DNA of 64,000 nt from Modestobacter sp. Leaf380 (lineage in GTDB: Bacteria; Actinomycetota; Actinomycetes; Mycobacteriales; Geodermatophilaceae), in contig NZ_LMQC01000012.1 in assembly GCF_001424485.1 (NCBI RefSeq), forward strand, positions 643,012 through 707,011, in the 5' to 3' direction. Below are positions 46,883 to 55,008 of the stretch, piece by piece; the stretch's first letter is position 1, and each line of letters starts with the position of its first letter. Both the position numbers and the translations under genes were made by a program. The notes beneath the pieces were generated by a model that worked only from the letters and a program-made list of their open reading frames with translations, ran no database searches and was not told where the DNA came from.

Positions 46883-47551
46883 CTACTGGGTCAGGGCGAG
46901 GAAGAACTCGACGGAGCCGGCGTCCTCGACGCTGACGAAGCCCAGGTCCGGCGCGGTGACGTCGTAGTCGCCGAAGGTGACCGGGATCGAGCCCGAGGCC
47001 TGCACCCCGTCCGCCGTCCGGACGACGGACAGGTCCACCGTGACCGGCTGGGTGACCCCGTGCAGGGTCAGCGTGCCGGCGACCGGGACGGTGACCGGCG
47101 TGCCGGTGAGCTCGGGCAGGTCCACGGCGTCGGTGACGGCGAAGGTGGCCGTCGGGTTCGCGTCGACCTCCATGACGTCGTCCCGGAAGTAGGAGTCCCG
47201 GCGGTCGCTGTCGGTGGTGATCGAGGCGACGTCGACGGTGACGTCGGCCGAGGCGAGGTCGCCCTCGGCGACGACGACGGAGCCCGTCACCTGGTCGGTG
47301 GTGCCGGCGACGGTGACGTCGGCGCCGTTGAGCACCTCGTCGACCCGGTAGCCGGCGGAGGAACCCGGGCCGATGGTCCAGGTCCCGTCGGTGGTCTCGG
47401 TGAGCGGGACGTCGGACTCCTGCGCCTGCACGGTCTGCGCGGGCGGGGCGTCGTCCTCGAGGGCGGCGTAGACGAGCGGGCCGGCGACGGCGCCGACCAC
47501 GACGAGCGCGGCGACACCCCCGGCGATGGTCCAGGTGCGGCGACTGGGCAC
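46883..47551 (-). CDS. YceI-like family protein, membrane anchored
   Basis: 222-residue protein: N-terminal transmembrane helix (WTIAGGVAALVVVGAVAGPLVYAAL, ~8-32) and an extracytoplasmic YceI lipocalin-like barrel (~65-222; GTWTIGPGSSAGYRVDEVL, FRDDVMEVDANPTATFAV). YceI proteins bind polyisoprenoids or similar amphiphiles. GTG at 47551 has GAGGAG 6 nt upstream. It sits between dnaX and the SRP RNA gene on the same strand. Confidence 0.88.
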   Translation of the reverse strand: MPSRRTWTIAGGVAALVVVGAVAGPLVYAALEDDAPPAQTVQAQESDVPLTETTDGTWTIGPGSSAGYRVDEVLNGADVTVAGTTDQVTGSVVVAEGDLASADVTVDVASITTDSDRRDSYFRDDVMEVDANPTATFAVTDAVDLPELTGTPVTVPVAGTLTLHGVTQPVTVDLSVVRTADGVQASGSIPVTFGDYDVTAPDLGFVSVEDAGSVEFFLALTQ

Positions 47552-47663
47552 GGAGCGCTCCTCAGCGGTTGAAGGTTCATGCAGTGAACCAGTCCGGGAT
47601 GAGAGCGGGCTGTGCGAGATGTGCGTGCGCTGTGACCGTGCGCGGCACCCTGCCCGGGACACG

Positions 47664-47757
47664 AAGGGACCCCCCGCACACCCGCCAGAGCCCGCTTATC
47701 CTTGCTGCCTTCCGGCCCTGGGGAGGTTCACAGGTTGACGCCGCACGAGGGGTCTGC
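47664..47757 (-). ncRNA. ffs: Signal recognition particle RNA (4.5S-type)
   Basis: On the minus strand the conserved SRP core is intact: GAACCTCCCCAGGGCCGGAAGG followed by CAGCAAGGATAAGC, that is the symmetric loop, the GGAA tetraloop and the asymmetric loop bound by Ffh. Flanking arms GACCCC (5') and GGGGTC (3') close the stem, giving a ~94-nt small SRP RNA. Ends are approximate. Being next to dnaX is common in actinobacteria. Confidence 0.93.
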
Positions 47758-47815
47758 CGGAGAGTCTAGAGGACACCGCCGCGAACCCGGTGGACGGCTC
47801 CGCGACGATCTCCCC

Positions 47816-48736
47816 GTGACCACCCCGGCCCGCGGCTTCACCCTCGTCGTGCTCGCCGCGCTCTGCTGGGGCACCTCCGGTGTCGCCGGGGACGCGGTGC
47901 TGCGACGCACCGACCTGGACCCCCTCGACGTCGCCTGGCACCGGATGGCGGTCGGCGCGGTCGTGCTGGTGGGACTGCACCTGGCGCGCCGCCGGCCGGT
48001 GGGCACCGGCGGCGCCCGGGGCCGGCTGCTGCTGGTGGGCCTGGGGCTGGGGGCCTACCAGGCCGCCTACTTCCTCGCCGTCGGCGCGGCCGGGGTCTCG
48101 ATCGCCACCCTGGTGGCGCTGGGCGCGGCCCCGCTGCTCATCGCGGTCGGCGGCACCGTGCTCGGGCACGGCCGCCCCGACCGGGCCACCGTGGTCGCCC
48201 TGGCCGTCGCGCTCGTCGGCCTGGTGCTGCTGGTGGGCGTCTCGGCGGCGGAGGACACCGGCTCGGCGGTCCTGCTCGGCGCGCTGACCGCGCTGGGCTG
48301 CGCGGTGGCCTACGCCGCGGTCGTGCTGACGTCGTCCCGGGTGCCGGCCGGGGTGCCCACGACGACGGTGGGCTTCGCCGTCGGCGCGCTCGCACTGACC
48401 CCGGTGGCGCTGCTGGCGGGGCTGGACACGACCGGCGACCCGGTCGCCCTGGCCCTATTGGTCTACCTGGGCGCGGTGCCCTCGGCGCTGGCCTACGGGC
48501 TGTTCTTCACCGGCGTCCGGGCGGTGCCCGCGGCGGTGGTCTCGATCGTGACGCTGCTCGAGCCGCTGACCGCGACGGCGCTGGCCACGGTTCTGCTCGG
48601 GGAGCGGCTGGCCCCCACCGCACTGGTGGGGGGCCTGCTCATGCTCGGCGCGGTGGCCGGGCTGTACCTGCGGAGGATGGGAGATTCGAACTCCCGAGGG
48701 CTTGCACCCAACCCGCTTTCCAAGCGAGCGCCATAG
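47816..48736 (+). CDS. EamA-family (DMT) transporter
   Basis: 306-residue membrane protein with ten predicted helices in two EamA repeats (first ALCWGTSGVAGDAVLRRTDLDPLDVAWHRM; second GALTALGCAVAYAAVVLTSSRV; LLEPLTATALATVLLGERLA near the end). Members export amino acids or metabolites; substrate unknown. The true protein ends at about residue 286; the last ~20 residues (GDSNSRGLAPN...) are encoded by the antisense strand of tRNA-Ser, where the stop codon lies. GACGAT 6 nt before the GTG suggests a leaderless start. Confidence 0.85.
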   Translation: MTTPARGFTLVVLAALCWGTSGVAGDAVLRRTDLDPLDVAWHRMAVGAVVLVGLHLARRRPVGTGGARGRLLLVGLGLGAYQAAYFLAVGAAGVSIATLVALGAAPLLIAVGGTVLGHGRPDRATVVALAVALVGLVLLVGVSAAEDTGSAVLLGALTALGCAVAYAAVVLTSSRVPAGVPTTTVGFAVGALALTPVALLAGLDTTGDPVALALLVYLGAVPSALAYGLFFTGVRAVPAAVVSIVTLLEPLTATALATVLLGERLAPTALVGGLLMLGAVAGLYLRRMGDSNSRGLAPNPLSKRAP

Positions 48737-48755
48737 GCCACTAGGCGAATCCTCC
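48671..48755 (-). tRNA. tRNA-Ser(GGA)
   Basis: Minus-strand gene with acceptor GGAGGAT/ATCCTCC, D arm, anticodon stem-loop CTCGC-TTGGAAA-GCGGG (anticodon GGA, reads UCC/UCU), long variable arm typical of serine tRNAs, and T arm GGGAGTTCGAATCTCCC. Discriminator G; CCA is not encoded. The EamA coding sequence enters it from the opposite strand. Confidence 0.95.
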
Positions 48756-48793
48756 AGTTGCGCCGCCCAGACTACCGGGCGGCTCGGGGCGAC

Positions 48794-50779
48794 TCAGCCC
48801 CGGCTCTCCACCACCAGCACCTGGTCGGCCGCCTCGAGGGTCACCACGGCGGACTTGGGCGGGTTGAGGTGCACCGACCCGGTCGCGGAGACCCGCCAGC
48901 CGAGCACGGACTCCCCCCGCAGGGCGCCGGAGGAGACGATCGAGCCGTACCCCACCGGCGCGGTGCCGACGTAGCGGTGTGCGGGCCGGAAGGACAGCCG
49001 GGCGCCGTCCGGGGAGAACAGGTCCAGGAACACCTGGGCCAGCTCGGTGCGCTCGGAGAGCTGGGCCAGCATCAGGCTGGTGACCTCGTCGCTGACGATC
49101 CAGTCGTCGACACCGCCGGCCTGGGCCAGCTCGACGTCGTCGCGCTCGAGGACCTCGGCCACGATCCGCACCGACCGCTCGCCGCCCGAGGGCCACACCC
49201 GGCGCAGCGCGAGCAGGGTCAGCAGCGTGCGGGCGTCGCCGTCCGCGGCCTCGACGGCGTCCCGGTAGCTGAGCACGATGCCCTGGTCGTAGGTCTGGTC
49301 GGCGACCAGCGTGGCCAGCTCGTCGGGGCCTGCGGAGGAGGCGAAGACCCGCAGCTGCGAGTGCGTCAGGCCCTCGACCCGGACGTCGGCCGGGTCGACC
49401 AGCGCCGGGTCGACGACGACGTCGACGACCGTGCCGTCGACGGCGAACTGGTCGATCTCGCGGACCACCTTGGGGCCGAGCACCGACCAGCCGACCACGA
49501 GCAGGTGGGTGGTCTGCGGCACCTCGTCGGTGGCCACCAGCGGCACCGAGGGCTCGACGGCGCGCACACCGGTGCAGGTGAAGGTGGAGTCGTCCTCGGC
49601 GACGGCGATGACCTCGTCCCCGGCGACGACGACCCGGTCGGCGGGCGGGTTGACCTCGACGCTGCCGTCGGCGTGGGCCAGTCCCAGCACCGAGGCGCGG
49701 TCGAAGGCGACCAGCACGTCGGCGTACGTGGCGCCGGTGAGCTCGGGGAAGGAGGAGAAGTAGACCTCGTCGCCGGCGAAGTCCAGCAGGTCGCGCAGCA
49801 CCTGGGACAGCCCCGACTGCCGGCACGACTGGGCGGTGATCTCGGCGATGACGTGGTCGGAGTTGACCGTGACGACCTTCTGGTCGGTCAGGGTCTGGAT
49901 GCTGGCGGCGTAGGTGGGGTCGGCGATCTCGGCGACCACCCGCGGGCCGCTGAAGTCCGGGTCCAGGGTCTTGATGGCCAGCACGGCCTTGATCGCGTCG
50001 GCGTCCCCGGACCCCGCGCCCATGACGATCACCGAGCGCGCGCCGAGCAGGTTGACCATCCGCAGGTCGTCGGCCTTGGCCGGCGACCCCGAGCGGCAGA
50101 CGACCCGGGTGGTGCCCAGGTCGCGGACGGCGGCGGACAACGTGTCCTCCATGACCGTCTTGTCCTCGACCCCCAGGACGACGACGGCGGCGTCCTTCTC
50201 GCTCTCGTTGGCGACCACCAGCTCGCTGACGATCGCGCCGATCCGCGGCGACCAGCCCAGCACCAGCGTGTGGCCGGTCTCCAGCACGTCCGAGCGGCCC
50301 TTGCGCAGGCCCTCGATCCGCTGGTCGACGCCGTTGGCGATCAGCCCGATGAGGCTGCCGGCGATGAAGATGCCGGCCAGGGTGACGACGAAGGAGAGCA
50401 GCCGGACCGGCCACGTGCTGTCCCCGGCGAAGGTGCCGGCGTCGACGACGCGCAGCATCGCCTGCCAGATGCCCTCCAGCGGGTTCGACACCGCAGCGCC
50501 GCCGTTGACCCCGGTCAGCCCGGTGACCCAGAACAGGACGCCGAAGAGGACGAAGATCGCCAGGGTCAGGGCGGCGAGCCAGCCGATGACCACCGCCGGG
50601 CCCTTGGCCAGGGCGTTGTCGAACCGGTACCGGGTCTTCTGCGCGAAGGTGGGGTCCAGGACCGGGCGCTGGCGGCGCACGGTGTGGGCCGCGGGGGCCG
50701 GCTTGGCCATCCGGGTCCGGCGGCTGACCGCCTTGCCGGGCCGGGCCGGTCGCGCCGACTGTGTCTTGATCTCGCCCAT
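48794..50779 (-). CDS. CASTOR/POLLUX-related ion channel with RCK domains
   Basis: 661-residue membrane protein. After a basic N-terminus come two or three helices (GPAVVIGWLAALTLAIFVLFGVLF, ~60-83; LLSFVVTLAGIFIAGSLIGLIANG, ~127-150) with a pore-like segment NPLEGIWQAMLRVVDAGTFAGD between them, then two Rossmann/TrkA-N (RCK) modules (GHTLVLGWSPRIGAIVSELV, ~168; THLLVVGWSVLGPKVVREID, ~433). This matches bacterial relatives of the plant nuclear-envelope channels CASTOR and POLLUX. The filter lacks a TVGYG motif, so ion selectivity is open. GAGGAG 6 nt before ATG. Confidence 0.85.
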   Translation of the reverse strand: MGEIKTQSARPARPGKAVSRRTRMAKPAPAAHTVRRQRPVLDPTFAQKTRYRFDNALAKGPAVVIGWLAALTLAIFVLFGVLFWVTGLTGVNGGAAVSNPLEGIWQAMLRVVDAGTFAGDSTWPVRLLSFVVTLAGIFIAGSLIGLIANGVDQRIEGLRKGRSDVLETGHTLVLGWSPRIGAIVSELVVANESEKDAAVVVLGVEDKTVMEDTLSAAVRDLGTTRVVCRSGSPAKADDLRMVNLLGARSVIVMGAGSGDADAIKAVLAIKTLDPDFSGPRVVAEIADPTYAASIQTLTDQKVVTVNSDHVIAEITAQSCRQSGLSQVLRDLLDFAGDEVYFSSFPELTGATYADVLVAFDRASVLGLAHADGSVEVNPPADRVVVAGDEVIAVAEDDSTFTCTGVRAVEPSVPLVATDEVPQTTHLLVVGWSVLGPKVVREIDQFAVDGTVVDVVVDPALVDPADVRVEGLTHSQLRVFASSAGPDELATLVADQTYDQGIVLSYRDAVEAADGDARTLLTLLALRRVWPSGGERSVRIVAEVLERDDVELAQAGGVDDWIVSDEVTSLMLAQLSERTELAQVFLDLFSPDGARLSFRPAHRYVGTAPVGYGSIVSSGALRGESVLGWRVSATGSVHLNPPKSAVVTLEAADQVLVVESRG

Positions 50780-50910
50780 GTGAAAGCTCCTCGCTGCCCC
50801 GGGTGGTCTCCCCGGGGGGTCCCCCGACCGTCCCGAGGACGGCGATCAGCCGACACCGTAGGGCCTGGTGGGCGCGCCGTTGCGGCACCGCACCGCCTCG
50901 TCGCCGGTGT

Positions 50911-50929
50911 GGTGGAGCACCGCTCCACC
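50911..50929. promoter_or_regulatory. Inverted repeat between divergent genes
   Basis: GGTGGAGC and GCTCCACC form perfect 8-bp arms around a 3-bp spacer in the 200-bp spacer between the channel gene and the small unknown gene. Possible operator; regulator unknown. Confidence 0.4.
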
Positions 50930-50979
50930 GGGCAAGCTCGCAGCCACCGACCCCGAGCCCGACCCAGGAGTGCCCCGAG

Positions 50980-51330
50980 ATGACCGCCGAGACCGAGCCC
51001 GTCCGCCCCGAGGTGGTGGACGCGATCGTCGCCGCGCTGACCGAGACCGACCCCAGCGGGCTGCCCGCGGACGCCACCCGCGCGGAGAAGGACGCCGCCA
51101 AGGACCGGTACTTCACCCGGATGGTGGCCGGGCGCGACCAGCGGGACCGGCAGTCCCGCGCCTGGGAGCTGCTGCTGACCCGCAGCTACGACGACCCGCC
51201 CACCTGGTCCCAGCTCTTCGACGACCTGCCCGCCGGCAGCCAGGACGAGCTCGGCGACCTGTTCGACGCCCTCCCCGAGGGCGCGCAGGCCGAGTACACC
51301 AAGCGCTACGGCACCCCCGCCGGCGTCTGA
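50980..51330 (+). CDS. Small acidic protein of unknown function
   Basis: 116-residue soluble protein, not recognised. Two regions stand out: a charged helix KDAAKDRYFTRMVAGRDQRD (~40-60) and a C-terminal part rich in Asp, Glu, Leu and Tyr (DDPPTWSQLFDDLPAGSQDELGD). Codon use matches neighbours. ATG at 50980 has AGGAG 9 nt upstream. It is divergent from the CASTOR/POLLUX-like channel and lies 34 nt before the kinase gene, which appears to have its own leaderless promoter. Confidence 0.6.
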   Translation: MTAETEPVRPEVVDAIVAALTETDPSGLPADATRAEKDAAKDRYFTRMVAGRDQRDRQSRAWELLLTRSYDDPPTWSQLFDDLPAGSQDELGDLFDALPEGAQAEYTKRYGTPAGV

Positions 51331-51351
51331 GCGGCCCCCGTCCCGCGCCGG

Positions 51352-51357
51352 TAGCGT
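51352..51357 (+). promoter_or_regulatory. -10 box (TAGCGT) of the kinase gene
   Basis: TAGCGT is followed by 7 nt and the GTG start at 51365, without a ribosome binding site. The same hexamer precedes the hydroxy-acid oxidase at 60592. Confidence 0.5.
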
Positions 51358-51364
51358 CGCTGCG

Positions 51365-52981
51365 GTGACGAGTCCCGGTCCCGGCCACCGGGTGGCCGGC
51401 CGGTACCGGTTGCTGTCCCGCATCGGTGGCGGCGGGATGGGCGCGGTCTGGCTGGCCACCGACGAGCGGCTGGGCCGCGACGTCGCGGTCAAGCAGGTCG
51501 TGCTGCCGGTGGGGGTCTCCCCGGAGGCCGCGGCGCAGCAGCACGCCCGGACGATGCGCGAGGGCCGGATCGCGGCCCGGGTCAGCCACCCGCACGCGAT
51601 CGCCGTCTACGACGTCGTGGACGACGGCGGCTCACCGTGGCTGGTGATGGAGCACCTGCCCTCGCGCAGCCTGGCCGACGTGCTCTCCTCGGCCGGGGTG
51701 CTGCCGGTCCAGCAGGTCGCCCAGATCGGCGCCCAGCTGGCCGACGCGCTGACCGCCACCCACGCGGCCGGCATCGTGCACCGGGACGTGAAGCCGGGCA
51801 ACGTGCTGGTCGGGCAGGGCGGCCGGCTCGAGGGCCTGGTGAAGATCACCGACTTCGGCATCTCGCACGCCACCGGCGACGTGCGGCTGACCCAGACCGG
51901 CATGGTCACCGGCACGCCGGCCTTCCTGTCCCCCGAGGTCGCGCGGGGCGAGGAGCCCGGGCCGGCCAGCGACGTCTGGTCGCTGGGCGCGACGCTGTTC
52001 ACCGCCCTGGAGGGCGACCCGCCCTTCGGCTCCAGCGGCAACAGCCTGGAGCTGCTGCACCGGGTGGCGGCCGGCGACGCCGACCCGCCGGTCCGCTCGG
52101 GGGCGTTGACCGGACCGCTGCAGCGGATGCTGGCGCCCGACCCGACGCAGCGCCCGGAGATGAGCCGGGTGCGCGACGAGCTGGCCCGGATCGCGGCCGG
52201 CTCCGACGGCGACGTGACCGCCGTCCTGGACGCCCGGACGCCGCTGACCACGGTGCCGCTGCCGCCGGCCCGCTCGGCCACCCGGACCGACGTGCCGGTG
52301 CCCCCGCCGCGCACGACTGCCCCGCCGCGGACGAACGCACAGCCCCCGCCGAGCCCGCAGCCCCGGCCGGTCGCCCAGCCACGTCCCGCAGCCGCCGGCC
52401 CGCAGGTCGGCGCCCGTCCCACCCGGCGGCGACGGGGGCCGGTGGTGGCCGCGGTCGTGGCGCTGGTGGCGCTGCTGGCCGCGGGCGGGGTCTGGCTGGG
52501 GACCCGGGACAGCGGCGGGCCGACGACGGCCGACCCGGCCGGCAGCAGCACCCCGGCGCCGGCGCCGGACCCCACCACGGACGGGGCCGGCCAGGAGTCG
52601 ACGCCGACGCCGACCACCGAGCCGACCACGGCCCCCACCACGGAGCCCCCGCCGACCACCGAGCCGGACGTCGTCACCGCCGACGAGGTGGCCGCGGCCC
52701 TCGCCTCGTACTACGCCCTGCTGCCCGAGGACCCGCAGACCGCCTACGGGTTGACCGGACCGCAGCTGCAGGACGCGGCGAGCCGCGGCAACTACACGTC
52801 GTTCTGGCGGCGCTTCGACGACGTGGTGCTGGGCCCGGTGAGCGCCACCGACGGCTCGCTGGAGGCGACCGCGCAGGTCACCTACGTCGAGGACGGCGAG
52901 CAGCTGGTCGAGCAGCACCGGTTCACCCTGGTCGAGGCCCCGGACGGCTCGTTGCTGGTCGACCTCGACGTCGCGGTCTGA
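51365..52981 (+). CDS. Membrane Ser/Thr protein kinase (PknB-like)
   Basis: 538-residue Hanks-type kinase. Kinase domain (~14-270): glycine loop IGGGGMGAVWLA, Lys43 in VAVKQV, catalytic HRDVKPGN (HRD 139-141), DFG and the P+1 segment GTPAFLSPE. A Pro-rich linker, one transmembrane helix (~363-382, GPVVAAVVALVALLAAGGVW), a Pro/Thr-rich extracellular stalk, and a C-terminal globular domain of ~95 residues (SYYALLPEDPQTAYGLTGPQ...) with an NTF2/SnoaL-like look. No PASTA repeats, so it is not a standard PknB; ligand unknown. Confidence 0.9.
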   Translation: MTSPGPGHRVAGRYRLLSRIGGGGMGAVWLATDERLGRDVAVKQVVLPVGVSPEAAAQQHARTMREGRIAARVSHPHAIAVYDVVDDGGSPWLVMEHLPSRSLADVLSSAGVLPVQQVAQIGAQLADALTATHAAGIVHRDVKPGNVLVGQGGRLEGLVKITDFGISHATGDVRLTQTGMVTGTPAFLSPEVARGEEPGPASDVWSLGATLFTALEGDPPFGSSGNSLELLHRVAAGDADPPVRSGALTGPLQRMLAPDPTQRPEMSRVRDELARIAAGSDGDVTAVLDARTPLTTVPLPPARSATRTDVPVPPPRTTAPPRTNAQPPPSPQPRPVAQPRPAAAGPQVGARPTRRRRGPVVAAVVALVALLAAGGVWLGTRDSGGPTTADPAGSSTPAPAPDPTTDGAGQESTPTPTTEPTTAPTTEPPPTTEPDVVTADEVAAALASYYALLPEDPQTAYGLTGPQLQDAASRGNYTSFWRRFDDVVLGPVSATDGSLEATAQVTYVEDGEQLVEQHRFTLVEAPDGSLLVDLDVAV

Positions 52982-53020
52982 GCCCGGGGCGGGTGCGCCA
53001 CCCCGGGCCCAGCCGGTGCG

Positions 53021-53854
53021 TCAGCGGGCCAGGAAGTCCAGCAGGGCCGCGTTGAACTCCGCCGGGTGCGAGGCGTTGACGCCGTGCGGTCCGCCCGCGA
53101 TCACCACGGTCTCGGCACCGGGGATCGCCGCGGCGGTGCGCTTGCCGCTGGCCTCGAAGGGCACCACGGCGTCGGAGTCACCGTGCAGCACCAGCACCGG
53201 GATCGTGAAGGCCTCCAGGTCGCGGCGGAAGTCGGTGCCGGAGAACGCCACGACGCAGTCGTACGTGCCCTTGGGCGAGGCGTAGGCGGCGATGTCCGCG
53301 GAGTGGTCGCGGACGGCCTGGCTCACCGTCTGCTCCCCGTCCGCGTCGAAGAAGTTGCTGGCGAAGCCGTCGACGAAGGCCACCCGGTCGCTGCGGATCG
53401 CGTCCAGGAAGGACTGCACCGTGGCCGCGTCCAGCGCGCCGTCCGGGTTCTCGTCGGACTTCCCCAGGAACGGCGGGACGGCGGCGGCGAACACGGCCTT
53501 CGCGATCCGCTCGGTGCCGTACGTGCCGACGTAGCGGGCCACCTCGCCCCCGCCCATGGAGAACCCGACCAGGGTCACCTCGCGGAGGTCCAGGTGCTCG
53601 AGCAGGGCGTGCAGGTCCGCGGCGAAGGTGTCGTAGTCGTAGCCCTCCCACGGCTGGGAGGACTTCCCGAAGCCGCGCCGGTCGTAGGTCACGACCCGGT
53701 GCCCGGCCTCGACCAGGGCGGGGACCTGGGCCTCCCAGGAGCGGCCGGACAGCGGCCAGCCGTGGATCAGCACGACGGGCCGGCCGGCCCCGTGGTCCTC
53801 GTAGTACAGCTCGACGGGTGCGCCGTTCTCGGTGCCGACGGTCAGGGTGGTCAT
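53021..53854 (-). CDS. Alpha/beta hydrolase, cofactor-free haloperoxidase-like
   Basis: 277-residue alpha/beta hydrolase of the non-haem chloroperoxidase/esterase group. HGWPLSGRSWE with the oxyanion-hole residues, nucleophile Ser in VGFSMGGGEVARY (~residue 99), acid Asp in LHGDSDAVVP (~226) and His in GGPHGVNASHP (~256). Such enzymes hydrolyse esters or lactones and can form peracids with H2O2. Divergent from an OhrR-like peroxide sensor, so it may be induced by organic hydroperoxides. Ends without a clear terminator 40 nt from the kinase stop. Confidence 0.88.
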   Translation of the reverse strand: MTTLTVGTENGAPVELYYEDHGAGRPVVLIHGWPLSGRSWEAQVPALVEAGHRVVTYDRRGFGKSSQPWEGYDYDTFAADLHALLEHLDLREVTLVGFSMGGGEVARYVGTYGTERIAKAVFAAAVPPFLGKSDENPDGALDAATVQSFLDAIRSDRVAFVDGFASNFFDADGEQTVSQAVRDHSADIAAYASPKGTYDCVVAFSGTDFRRDLEAFTIPVLVLHGDSDAVVPFEASGKRTAAAIPGAETVVIAGGPHGVNASHPAEFNAALLDFLAR

Positions 53855-53900
53855 CGGGGTGCCCTCTCTGTCCGACCGCGGGATGCGGTCTCCGTCCCGC

Positions 53901-53925
53901 ACAACACCTCGTGCACGAGGTTGTT
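53901..53925. promoter_or_regulatory. Palindromic operator between hydrolase and OhrR-like genes
   Basis: The core CCTCGTGCACGAGG (53907-53920) is a perfect 14-bp palindrome with partial symmetry continuing into ACAACA/TTGTT flanks. It lies midway between the divergent starts, a natural site for the MarR/OhrR dimer. Confidence 0.65.
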
Positions 53926-53956
53926 CCCGGGTGGCGGCGCCGAGGATGATCACGGC

Positions 53957-54397
53957 ATGGACGACGACGCCGCCGAGCTGTCCGAGCTGCTCTGCTTCGA
54001 CCTGTACGCGGCCTCCCGGGCGGTCACCGGGCTCTACCGCCGGCTGCTGGCCGACCTGGACCTCACCTACCCGCAGTACCTGGTGCTGGTGCTGCTGTGG
54101 CGCCGCGGTGCCCAGCCGATCAAGGCCATCGCGGAGGACCTGCACCTGGACTACGGCACGCTGACCCCGCTGCTGCAGCGCCTGGAGGCCAAGGGGCTGC
54201 TGGTCCGGACCCGGCGGGCCGAGGACGAGCGGTCGGTCACGATCACGCTGACCGACGCCGGGGACGCCCTCCGCGGCCGGGCCCGCGGCATCCACGCCGG
54301 CGTGCGCGAGGCGATGGCACTGGACCCCGACGAGACCGTGGCGCTGCAGCAGCAGCTGCGTCGACTGGCCGGCTCGGTGGAGCAGGCCGCGCGCTGA
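53957..54397 (+). CDS. MarR-family regulator, OhrR-like single-cysteine sensor
   Basis: 146-residue winged-helix regulator closely resembling OhrR: the N-terminus LLCFDLYAASRA carries the only cysteine (Cys13) at the peroxide-sensing place, followed by LYRRLL and LTYPQYLVLVLLW with the tyrosines (Tyr27, Tyr38) that contact it in known OhrR. Winged helix ~55-105 with TLTPLLQRLEAKGLL and the wing RAEDERSVTITLT. Expected to leave DNA when Cys13 is oxidised by organic peroxides. No ohr gene is adjacent; the hydrolase is the likely target. Confidence 0.88.
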   Translation: MDDDAAELSELLCFDLYAASRAVTGLYRRLLADLDLTYPQYLVLVLLWRRGAQPIKAIAEDLHLDYGTLTPLLQRLEAKGLLVRTRRAEDERSVTITLTDAGDALRGRARGIHAGVREAMALDPDETVALQQQLRRLAGSVEQAAR

Positions 54398-54415
54398 GAC
54401 GCCGCACGGGCGAGC

Positions 54416-54445
54416 GAGGGCGGCACCCGCGTGGGTGCCGCCCTC
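54416..54445. terminator. Terminator hairpin between OhrR-like gene and tRNA-Ser
   Basis: A perfect 13-bp stem (54416-54428 with 54433-54445) and 4-nt loop lie between the convergent regulator and tRNA genes. Confidence 0.75.
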
Positions 54446-54451
54446 AGCTGC

Positions 54452-54539
54452 TGGCGGTGGCGGTGGGATTTGAACCCACGGAGGCTTTCACCTCACCCGC
54501 TTTCGAGGCGGGACCCTTCGGCCGCTCGGACACGCCACC
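54452..54539 (-). tRNA. tRNA-Ser(CGA)
   Basis: Minus-strand gene with acceptor GGTGGCG/CGCCACC, anticodon stem-loop CCCGC-CTCGAAA-GCGGG (anticodon CGA, reads UCG), long variable arm, T arm GTGGGTTCAAATCCCAC, discriminator G and an encoded CCA at 54454-54452. UCG is expected to be a major serine codon at this GC content. Just upstream of tadA in the genome, on the same strand. Confidence 0.95.
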
Positions 54540-54549
54540 GTCGAGCACA

Positions 54550-55008
54550 CTACAGGCCGCGTCGGGCGGCGAAGAAGGCACGTAGCAGCGCGCCGGACTC
54601 CGCGGCCCGGACGCCGGCCACCACCTCGGGGCGGTGGTTGAGCCGGCGGTCCCGGACGACGTCCCACAGCGAGCCGGCGGCCCCGGCCTTCGGGTCGTCG
54701 GCGCCGTAGACGACCCGGGCGACCCGGGACAGCACGGCCGCCCCGGCGCACATCGTGCACGGCTCGAGGGTGACGACGAGGGTCGCACCGGTGAGCCGCC
54801 AGCCGTCCCCGTGCGCCGCGGCGGCAGCCCGCAGGGCCAGCACCTCGGCGTGCGCGGTGGGGTCCCCGACCTTCTCCCGCTCGTTGGCGGCCTCGGCCAG
54901 CACCTCCCCGCCCGCGGACAGGACGACGGCGCCGATGGGCGCGTCGCCCCACTCCGGCGCCTGCGCCGCCAGCTCCAGGGCCCGGTCCATCGCCTGCTCG
55001 GGGGTCAC
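54550..55008 (-). CDS. tadA: tRNA adenosine(34) deaminase
   Basis: 152-residue zinc deaminase converting A34 to inosine in tRNA-Arg(ACG). HAEV (~residue 53) supplies the zinc His and catalytic Glu, PCTMCAGA (~83) the two zinc Cys; APIGAVVL and RLNHRPEV are TadA-specific. Start GTG overlaps the HAD gene stop by 4 nt. Cluster with a HAD hydrolase and the tadA-associated protein. Confidence 0.93.
   Translation of the reverse strand: MTPEQAMDRALELAAQAPEWGDAPIGAVVLSAGGEVLAEAANEREKVGDPTAHAEVLALRAAAAAHGDGWRLTGATLVVTLEPCTMCAGAAVLSRVARVVYGADDPKAGAAGSLWDVVRDRRLNHRPEVVAGVRAAESGALLRAFFAARRGL

Noticed and set aside
48671-48755. Integration site of a mobile element
   Set aside because: tRNA-Ser genes are common att sites, but no direct repeat of the tRNA 3' end, integrase or change in composition is seen within the window.
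54452-54539. Integration site of a mobile element at tRNA-Ser(CGA)
   Set aside because: Flanked by core genes on both sides and no repeated tRNA end.
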